From an uncultured Pseudoflavonifractor sp. (GTDB lineage: Bacteria > Bacillota > Clostridia > Oscillospirales > Oscillospiraceae), in assembly GCA_947565875.1 (NCBI GenBank), contig CANOHR010000031.1:1-9104 (forward strand): DNA of 9,104 nucleotides, in the 5' to 3' direction. Position 1 is the stretch's first letter. Each line of letters starts with the position of its first letter. Position numbers and translations under genes: made by a program. Shown piece by piece: positions 1 through 5,631 of this stretch. The notes beneath the pieces are model-generated. The model was given only the letters and a program-made list of their open reading frames with translations, was not told where the DNA came from and did not search any database.

Positions 1-23
1 GGAAAAAGCCGTCTATTTAGTAT

Positions 24-30
24 AAGGGGG
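24..30 (+). promoter_or_regulatory. Shine-Dalgarno of the ECF sigma gene
   Basis: AAGGGGG lies 7 bases before the ATG at 38 and supports that start. The promoter itself is probably upstream of the window. A CGTC at 10-13 resembles ECF -10 elements, but no matching -35 can be seen because the window begins too close. Confidence 0.6.
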
Positions 31-37
31 TAGAAAG

Positions 38-589
38 ATGAAAGATATCCAGATCATAGAACTGCTTTTCCGGCGGGCGGAGGAAGCCATCACCCATCTG
101 GCGGAAAAATATGGTGCAATGTGCCAGGCCATTGCACGGCGGATCCTGTGGGATGAGCGGGATAGCGAGGAGTGTGTCAACGACACTTGGGTCCAGACCT
201 GGAACGCCATCCCGCCCCAACGCCCGGCCTACTTAGGCGGCTTTGTGGGCTGCATTACCCGAAATCTTGCCTTGGACCGGCTGGACTATAACCATGCCCA
301 AAAGCGGGATTCCACCCTGCAAGAGACTTTTTGGGAGTTGAGCGGTAGCCTGCCTGATCCCGGAGACACGGTGACGGACGAGATGACCTTCCGCGACTTT
401 CTTGACCGCTTCCTTCGACGCCAAAGCGAGGAGTACCGCCGATATTTCCTCCGGCGGTACTGGTACGGTATGAGTGTCCGGGAGATCGCCCGGGAGTGTG
501 GCGTGGGGGAGGAGAAGGTCAAATCCGCCCTGTTTCGCACCCGCAATAAGCTCCGTCAGGCTATGGAAGAGGAGGGGATCCACGTATGA
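38..589 (+). CDS. ECF-type sigma-70 family RNA polymerase sigma factor
   Basis: A 183-residue protein the size of an ECF sigma factor, expected to direct RNA polymerase to a small envelope-related regulon that probably includes this operon. The N-terminal part (about residues 20-90) resembles sigma region 2, with the acidic stretch DSEECVNDTW from residue 42 followed by an aromatic/basic segment. The C-terminal part (about 125-176) resembles region 4, with helix-turn-helix SVREIARECGVGEEKVKSAL from residue 146 followed by FRTRNKLR, a common pattern in clostridial ECF factors. There is no long region 3, which separates it from housekeeping and sporulation sigmas. The ATG at 38 follows a purine-rich Shine-Dalgarno (AAGGGGG, 24-30). 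Its TGA overlaps the next start (ATGA, 586-589), indicating translational coupling to the membrane partner. What is seen is family and context; the stimulus and target promoters are unknown. Confidence 0.9.
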   Translation: MKDIQIIELLFRRAEEAITHLAEKYGAMCQAIARRILWDERDSEECVNDTWVQTWNAIPPQRPAYLGGFVGCITRNLALDRLDYNHAQKRDSTLQETFWELSGSLPDPGDTVTDEMTFRDFLDRFLRRQSEEYRRYFLRRYWYGMSVREIARECGVGEEKVKSALFRTRNKLRQAMEEEGIHV

Positions 590-1530
590 GTGAGTATACT
601 TACGCCCGATTTTTGTTATTTATGAACGCCGTGGACGACGATCTGCTGGAGGAGGCCCTGACCATCCCCAAACGCCTCAAGGTCCGCTGGAAGGGCTTGG
701 CAGTGGTAGCCGCCTGTCTGTGCGTGGTCCTTGGCGTCCTATTCTGGTGGGGAGGATCCCACACCACGCCTGGAAACATCATTACCGCCGAAGACCTTGC
801 CGGGTACGGCTATGAGTTGCCTATTCCGGTGGACGTTCAAAACGTGATCTACGACCTGCTGCCCAGCCGGAGCGAGCCCCCCATTGCCCAGGCGGAATTT
901 GACCGGGGCGGCTACGCCGTTACCCTCCGGGCGTGGCGGGCCGAGGAACCCCAGGATCTCTTTGATGGCGGCGAGACCTGGACCGACCAGATGGATTGGA
1001 GCGCCAACGGCACCGCCCTGGCCTTGCGCTCCAACGCCCAAACCGCCCAGGTCAGCTGGTATGCCGACGAGACCCAGTGGTCTGTCCGCTCCGACATGAC
1101 TCCCGCCGACCTGTTGGATACGGTGGACGATATCTTCTCTGTTCTGGGCCATCAGCTGACCCAGGCCCCGGAGGGTGCCCAGAATATACACTATAACGCC
1201 TTTTATCTGGACGACCTGGTCGTGGGAGAGACCACCTTTACCCTGAACGGCGCATCCTGCGCTTACCGTATCGCCCCCACCTACGACACCAGCGCCGACT
1301 TCACCGACATCTCGGGCATGGAGGGGGACTTTGCCCACCGCGCTGAGGCTGAGGTGGGCTGGTGTCCGGCCCGGCTGGTCTGGGACGAGGCTGGTGCGGG
1401 TAAGATAGTCTGGTTCGACGTGGTCCCCGGCCAGCTATACAGTCTCAGCGTGGATACTGGGGCCAGCCAGGAGGGCCTGTTGGATCTGGCTAACCAGCTA
1501 TTCCTTCCCGCCCAAGAGGAAGAACTTTAA
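586..1530 (+). CDS. Single-pass membrane anti-sigma-like protein, partner of the ECF sigma
   Basis: A 314-residue protein whose start overlaps the sigma stop (ATGA), a layout typical of sigma/anti-sigma pairs. A short cytoplasmic N-terminus (about 1-36) contains VDDDLLEEAL, which resembles the first segment of many Clostridia membrane proteins encoded next to ECF sigmas. A hydrophobic span follows at about 37-56 (GLAVVAACLCVVLGVLFWW), then about 258 extracytoplasmic residues. The outer part seems to contain two related modules, each ending in a stretch like LLDTVDDIF or LLDLANQLF; these recall DUF4367-type sensor domains, though this is recognition by eye. There is no zinc-binding HxxxCxxC anti-sigma motif in the cytoplasmic part, so any sigma inhibition must use another contact. 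By inference it senses an envelope cue outside and controls the sigma inside. A purely structural membrane protein cannot be excluded. Confidence 0.75.
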   Translation: MSEYTYARFLLFMNAVDDDLLEEALTIPKRLKVRWKGLAVVAACLCVVLGVLFWWGGSHTTPGNIITAEDLAGYGYELPIPVDVQNVIYDLLPSRSEPPIAQAEFDRGGYAVTLRAWRAEEPQDLFDGGETWTDQMDWSANGTALALRSNAQTAQVSWYADETQWSVRSDMTPADLLDTVDDIFSVLGHQLTQAPEGAQNIHYNAFYLDDLVVGETTFTLNGASCAYRIAPTYDTSADFTDISGMEGDFAHRAEAEVGWCPARLVWDEAGAGKIVWFDVVPGQLYSLSVDTGASQEGLLDLANQLFLPAQEEEL

Positions 1531-1576
1531 GAAGGAAAACTGCGGACAAAAAAATATAAGATCAGAGGCGATACGC

Positions 1577-3658
1577 ATGAAGAAACGAATTTTCAGTTTT
1601 CTGCTGGTGGGATGTATGGTGTTCAGTGCGGCGCCGGCCATGGCCGGCGTTGAGGCCGGACCCGGCCTCAACGAAGCCCCCTCCAAAGCCCCGGCTGCCC
1701 AGGCGCGGTATCAGGCGGAGGCCGATGGCGAGTGGCTCACCGGCTCTCTGGCCGAGGCGCTCAGCAGCGTATATGAGGGCGGCACGGTCATGCTGCTGAA
1801 GGATTTTTACATCACCGGACAAACGGGGATCCCATCCATCACAAAGCCCATGACTCTGACCAGCTATGACGACCCTGATACGGAGGAGCGGGAGGTCTAC
1901 AAGCTCACCTGCGCCATCAACGGCCACCCCACCCTTTTGATGGTATCCTCCTTCGCCCGGCTGGAGAACATCATTGTTGACGGTGGATATGAAGACGCTC
2001 TGGTGGCTTCCGGTCCGCTGGTGGCGGTGCAGAGCGGCAGCCTTACCCTAGGCGATGGAGCCGCCATCCAGAATAACCTCAACAACAACAGCAAGAGTGG
2101 AAACAATTGGATGGGCGGCGGCGTGTTCCTGAGCGGCACTATGGTAATGGAGCAGGGCTCGACGGTCCAAAATTGCCGCGCCTGGGCCGGAGGCGGCGTG
2201 GCGGTGGTCAACAGTGACGACAGCTGCCTCACCTTACAGGGCGGCAGCATTGAAAATTGCGAGAGCTATCAGGGCGGCGGCGTCAATGTGCTCTGGGGCT
2301 CCCTTAAGCTGGAGGAGGGACGGATCAGTTCCTGCCGGGCGGTGGAGCCGGAAAACCAAAGCCTGCTGGACTATATCGGCGCCCATACGGAGATCAAAAG
2401 CCCCGGCGAGGGCGGCGGAGTGTTCCTTTCCTGGGGCCACTCTGTAATGGAGATGACCGGCGGTGCGGTGACAGAAAACCGAGCGGCGGGGAGCGGCGGT
2501 GGGATCGGCTGTGACCATGGGCAGTTACGTCTCTTCGGCGGGGAGGTGACCGGGAACGCCGCGGAGCGTTTCGGCGGCGGCATTTTAAGCAGTCCCTACC
2601 TCTATGTGTTTCTCTCCGATACCTTTACCATAAAGGACAACGAAGCCGGAAGCGGGGAGGGCTGCTTCCACAACTTTTATCTGGACGCCGCCGACGACGA
2701 TTTCCCGGAGGGAGAGTTGACCGACCCCACCCGGCCCATCACCATCACAGGGGCCTTGGATGAGAGCGCACACATCGGTATCACCCGCTGGCGGCGGCCC
2801 ACCCGGGAGGAGGAACACCCCTACCGGGTGGTGGCGGTGCCGGGAGAGGAGTATACCATCACCCGGTCAGACCGAGAGAAATTCATCAGCGACGACCCCC
2901 AATTTGTGGTACTGCTTCGGGAGGGAAATGTGGTCATCACCTTTGCCGACCTGTCGCATACGGTCACATATACGGACGGAGTAGAGGGAACCGCCTTTGA
3001 CGATGAGGTGAACGAGGGACTGCTTCCAGGGGATGAGACTCCGGACTTTCTTGGGGACCCCATACGGAAGAACTATCGTTTCCGGGGGTGGAAGCCGGAG
3101 GTGGCCGGGACCGTGACCGGGGACGCCGTTTATACCGCCCAGTGGGAGCCGGAGCCTACCCCCACCCCAACTCCAACTCCGACTCCAACCCCTACCCCCA
3201 CCCCAACTCCAACTCCGGCACCCACGCCTACTCCAACACCAACTCCGGCTCCAACACCCGCTCCGGAGGATAATGACGACGATGACGACCCGCCGCCCAG
3301 GCCTACACCCAGGCCCGCGGCGACGCCTTTGCTGACTCCTACCCCTGGGCCCAGACCAACGGAAAGCCTGCTGCCTACCCCGGCGGCAACGCCCTCTCCC
3401 AACCCCACCCCTTGGGTGGAGTTATCCCCGGAGCCCTCCCTTCCAGTGGAGGAGACCCCTGCTCCCAGCCCTAAGATGGTCCCCGTTGTACATGAGGAGC
3501 CGACCCTTTCACCGACCCCGGAGCCAACGCCCACCCCACTCCCCGACCATATACCCAAGATGGGGGATCCTACCCGCCCCCTTCTGTGGGCGGTCTTTGC
3601 TCTGGCGGCCCTGGGAGGAATGGCTGTGACGCTGGAGCTTCGGAGGAAAAGACGGTAA
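1577..3658 (+). CDS. Secreted beta-helix/InlB-repeat surface protein with LPXTG-like sorting signal
   Basis: A 693-residue cell-wall protein. A Sec signal peptide (MKKR, then hydrophobic, AMA at 21-23) is probably cut before Gly24. Residues about 45-400 form a repetitive Gly-rich region with GGGV/GGGI turns and Asn-rich steps (IENCESYQGGGVNV and similar), as in right-handed parallel beta-helix adhesins or polysaccharide-active proteins; no catalytic site was identified. Residues about 461-526 match an InlB B-type repeat ending YRFRGWKP..VYTAQW. A Pro-Thr stalk starts at 527, broken by an acidic run at 564-571, and continues to about 655. The end is a classical sorting signal: IPKMGD (659-664), a hydrophobic span (about 668-684) and RRKRR. 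Met replaces the usual Thr of LPXTG. The sortase gene abuts it directly, so it is probably that enzyme's substrate. The 46-base upstream gap has only a weak AGAGG Shine-Dalgarno. The ligand is unknown. Confidence 0.88.
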   Translation: MKKRIFSFLLVGCMVFSAAPAMAGVEAGPGLNEAPSKAPAAQARYQAEADGEWLTGSLAEALSSVYEGGTVMLLKDFYITGQTGIPSITKPMTLTSYDDPDTEEREVYKLTCAINGHPTLLMVSSFARLENIIVDGGYEDALVASGPLVAVQSGSLTLGDGAAIQNNLNNNSKSGNNWMGGGVFLSGTMVMEQGSTVQNCRAWAGGGVAVVNSDDSCLTLQGGSIENCESYQGGGVNVLWGSLKLEEGRISSCRAVEPENQSLLDYIGAHTEIKSPGEGGGVFLSWGHSVMEMTGGAVTENRAAGSGGGIGCDHGQLRLFGGEVTGNAAERFGGGILSSPYLYVFLSDTFTIKDNEAGSGEGCFHNFYLDAADDDFPEGELTDPTRPITITGALDESAHIGITRWRRPTREEEHPYRVVAVPGEEYTITRSDREKFISDDPQFVVLLREGNVVITFADLSHTVTYTDGVEGTAFDDEVNEGLLPGDETPDFLGDPIRKNYRFRGWKPEVAGTVTGDAVYTAQWEPEPTPTPTPTPTPTPTPTPTPTPAPTPTPTPTPAPTPAPEDNDDDDDPPPRPTPRPAATPLLTPTPGPRPTESLLPTPAATPSPNPTPWVELSPEPSLPVEETPAPSPKMVPVVHEEPTLSPTPEPTPTPLPDHIPKMGDPTRPLLWAVFALAALGGMAVTLELRRKRR
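1632..1672. repeat. Two abutting perfect inverted repeats in the early coding region
   Basis: CGCCGGCCATGGCCGGCG (1632-1649) is an 18-base perfect palindrome. It is immediately followed by a perfect 10-base stem, GTTGAGGCCG (1649-1658) with CGGCCTCAAC (1663-1672), around the four-base loop GACC. Both lie about 55-96 bases into the surface-protein gene, over codons for the signal-peptidase site. No T-tract follows, so this is not a standard terminator. The structure is directly visible; any role in mRNA folding or secretion-coupled translation is inference. Confidence 0.7.
3155..3265 (+). repeat. Pro-Thr codon repeat (wall-spanning stalk)
   Basis: A low-complexity run of Pro and Thr/Ala codons from residue 527 of the surface protein. 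A 27-base block at 3155-3181 recurs exactly at 3191-3217, a 36-base period equal to 12 codons, so length changes by this unit keep the frame. Such stalks commonly carry an exposed domain across peptidoglycan. The acidic run encoded just after it (3266-3289) marks its end. Confidence 0.8.
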
Positions 3659-4495
3659 ATGGCCCGCTATAAGGGAAAGCGCGTCCTGCCCCCGCCTCCC
3701 TGGAAAAAGCCCCTGCTCCTTTTTTGGGTGGTGGCCCTTCTGGTCTCCGGGGGGGCTTTGGGACGGGACATATACCGCGCTTGCCGGGAGCGGGTGGCCT
3801 ACCGGGAACTGGCTCAAAGGGTCCACAGGGAGGAGAGGCGGGCTTTGCCCACCGCGGCGCAAGGGGAGGCTCCGGCGTTGGCGGGAAGAGCCCCGGCGGT
3901 CTCCCCCTATGAAGGGCTCTCCCGGGAAAAACCCGATTTTGCCGGGTGGCTGCTGATCGAAGATACCGCTGTCGATTACCCGGTCATGTATACGCCCCAG
4001 GAGCCGGAGTACTACCTTCGCCGGGCCTTTGACGGCTCGGAGGCCGTTAGCGGCAGCCTGTTTGTGGGGGAGGGCTGCACTCCCGGCGGCACCCATGTCA
4101 TTATCTACGGGCACAATATGCGGGATGGCTCCATGTTCGGCTCCCTGGCCCAATATGCCCGGGCCGACTATGCCGCCGCCCACCCGGTCATCCGCTTCGA
4201 TACCCCTGCCCGGGCCGGAGAATACCGGGTCCTGGCTGCCTTCTACAGCCACGCCTATATTCCCGGTGAGGAGGGATTTCGGTACTACCGATATACCGAC
4301 CTCTCCCAGCCGGAGGACTTTGAGGAATATGTCCAAAAGGCGGAAGAGGAGGCTCTTTACGATACGGGGGTAGAGCCACGGTATGGCTGTCGGTTGCTGA
4401 CCCTGTCCACCTGCAGTTCCCACCGGGAGAACGGGACCTTTGTGGTGGTGGCGGTGGAGGACGGGGAGATTTTTGACTGTGTTGACCAAAGCTGA
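3659..4495 (+). CDS. srtB: Class B sortase
   Basis: A 278-residue membrane transpeptidase that would cleave a sorting signal and join the protein to peptidoglycan on the outer face of the membrane. A Lys/Arg/Pro-rich cytoplasmic start is followed by a membrane span at about 18-34; the catalytic domain covers about 90-274. It shows the class B pattern AGWLLIEDTAVDYPVMY, His152 in YGHNM, and Cys252 in TLSTC. The usual Arg lies immediately before a FVVVA-like strand, but here that position is Thr260 (NGTFVVVA); Arg256 four residues earlier is the only nearby candidate. The ATG immediately follows the substrate gene's TAA, with GGAGG at 3642-3646, giving tight translational linkage. The adjacent IPKMGD protein is the obvious cargo. 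Class assignment is strong; exact specificity is inferred. Confidence 0.93.
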   Translation: MARYKGKRVLPPPPWKKPLLLFWVVALLVSGGALGRDIYRACRERVAYRELAQRVHREERRALPTAAQGEAPALAGRAPAVSPYEGLSREKPDFAGWLLIEDTAVDYPVMYTPQEPEYYLRRAFDGSEAVSGSLFVGEGCTPGGTHVIIYGHNMRDGSMFGSLAQYARADYAAAHPVIRFDTPARAGEYRVLAAFYSHAYIPGEEGFRYYRYTDLSQPEDFEEYVQKAEEEALYDTGVEPRYGCRLLTLSTCSSHRENGTFVVVAVEDGEIFDCVDQS

Positions 4496-4500
4496 GAATA

Positions 4501-4508
4501 GAGGAGGA
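4501..4508 (+). promoter_or_regulatory. Strong Shine-Dalgarno before the SLH-protein gene
   Basis: GAGGAGGA ends 7 bases before the ATG at 4516. It lies in the 20-base gap after the sortase stop, supports this start, and suggests good translation of a gene whose frame is nonetheless interrupted downstream. Confidence 0.75.
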
Positions 4509-4515
4509 CCTGACG

Positions 4516-5631
4516 ATGAAAAATCGAGTATTGAGCCTGGCGCTGGCCCTTGTGCTGCTGGGGCTGCTGCCCGCCACAGCGTTGGCGGTGGAGGGGGATA
4601 TGGAGGAGCTGAAAGCCTTCCGGGACGAGACTAACAGCGGCGACAGTGCGGTGAGCAGGACCGTCGAGGAGTTCAAAGCGCAGAGTTCCTTTAGCGGTTG
4701 GGATTTCAGCGGCGTGTGGAAGATGAGCGCGGCCCTGGGCCAACCTGTTCTTCGCTCCGAACCCGAACCCTGCTGCCACCCTATCTGCGGCGCAAGCTGC
4801 AAACACACCGGGGCGGACGCCCACGAGAATGTGACCTGGAAGGCGCTGAACCAGGCTTCCTTTACCGGCGGTGCGGACGGCGGCCCCAAAGAGGGCAGCG
4901 GGGTGGTGCTGGAATCTGGACAATACAAGCTGGCGGAGGATCACTACTACCTTACCGAAGACGTCAGCCTGGACAAGAAAATTTACATCAGGGACAAGAT
5001 AGTCGATCTGTGCTTGAGCGGCCACACCCTGACCAACACAGCCTCTGATCTTGACAATGCCATCGAGGTCAGCTATGACGCCACCTTGCATCTCTGCGAC
5101 TGTGTGGGCGATGGGAAAATCACAAGCAATGCCCGTTTTGCCCTTGAGGTCAAAGAAGACGCGGATTCTTTCGCAAACCTGTACGGCGGGACCGTGGACA
5201 ACCCAACGGGGATCTGTGTGGAGACCCGCGGCAATCTGATCCTGGACGGCGCCACGCTGAAGGCCGGTAAAAACTATGTCATTGACGCGCAGAAATCCAG
5301 CACTGTCACTGTTAAAAGCGGTAAGGTCGAGGGCGGCGGTGCGAACTGCGTGCAAATGGTTTCCGATGCCATATTCACCATGACGGGCGGGACTGTCACC
5401 CATACCGGCAGCGGTCATGGGGTGTTGGTTGGCCAAAGCGGCGGCATGATCAGCGGCGGAACGATCCGCTCCAAGAACGGCTCCGGGATATGCTTGTCAA
5501 ACACTTCTGTTACCTTGTCCGGCGCCCCCACCATCACAGGCGGGGAGGCGGGCATTGCTATCAACTATGACGGTTTCGTTACCGTGGGGGACGATCTCAC
5601 GGGGAGTTATACGGTGTTTCATGAAAACTGA
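4516..5631 (+). CDS. N-terminal part of interrupted SLH surface protein (signal peptide and beta-helix)
   Basis: This 371-residue frame begins with a clear Sec signal peptide (MKNR, then a Leu/Ala-rich core), with probable cleavage after ALA at 22-24. Residues about 55-80 contain FSGWDFSGVWKM, a motif that often closes repetitive modules in clostridial surface proteins. A Cys/His cluster follows (C86, C87, H88, C91, C95, H97) that could bind metal or form disulfides. Residues about 125-365 are beta-helix-like, with short strands and Gly turns such as MTGGTVTHTGSGHGVLVGQSGGMISGGTI. The frame ends at TGA 5629-5631, but the same frame stays open for a further 37 codons and then the 881-codon segment. 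It is therefore best read as the first 371 codons of one gene of about 1,290 codons. Alone it would be exported but lack any wall anchor. Ligand or enzymatic role is not recognised. Confidence 0.85.
   Translation: MKNRVLSLALALVLLGLLPATALAVEGDMEELKAFRDETNSGDSAVSRTVEEFKAQSSFSGWDFSGVWKMSAALGQPVLRSEPEPCCHPICGASCKHTGADAHENVTWKALNQASFTGGADGGPKEGSGVVLESGQYKLAEDHYYLTEDVSLDKKIYIRDKIVDLCLSGHTLTNTASDLDNAIEVSYDATLHLCDCVGDGKITSNARFALEVKEDADSFANLYGGTVDNPTGICVETRGNLILDGATLKAGKNYVIDAQKSSTVTVKSGKVEGGGANCVQMVSDAIFTMTGGTVTHTGSGHGVLVGQSGGMISGGTIRSKNGSGICLSNTSVTLSGAPTITGGEAGIAINYDGFVTVGDDLTGSYTVFHEN
5629..5631 (+). other. In-frame TGA interrupting the SLH surface-protein gene
   Basis: Codon 372 of the frame starting at 4516 is TGA. 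Translation on both sides is in the same frame, giving ..TVFHEN, stop, NTWTGPNSKYEITETD.., so no indel is needed, only one base substitution. TGA ends three other genes here (589, 4495, 8388), which argues against genome-wide TGA recoding. No convincing selenocysteine hairpin was seen just downstream. Confidence 0.9.

Noticed and set aside
1534..1560. GGAAAA followed after about 15 bases by TATAAG, similar to GGAAAA and TATAAG at 1-26, as a shared ECF promoter pair
   Set aside because: In both places the implied transcript start would fall at or beyond the Shine-Dalgarno, leaving too short a leader. AT-rich gaps between genes explain the likeness.
1577..1645. Lipoprotein signal (LVGC at residues 10-13) in the beta-helix protein
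   Set aside because: The hydrophobic core before the Cys is short and the hydrophobic stretch continues to a good AMA type I site. The protein already has a C-terminal sorting signal.
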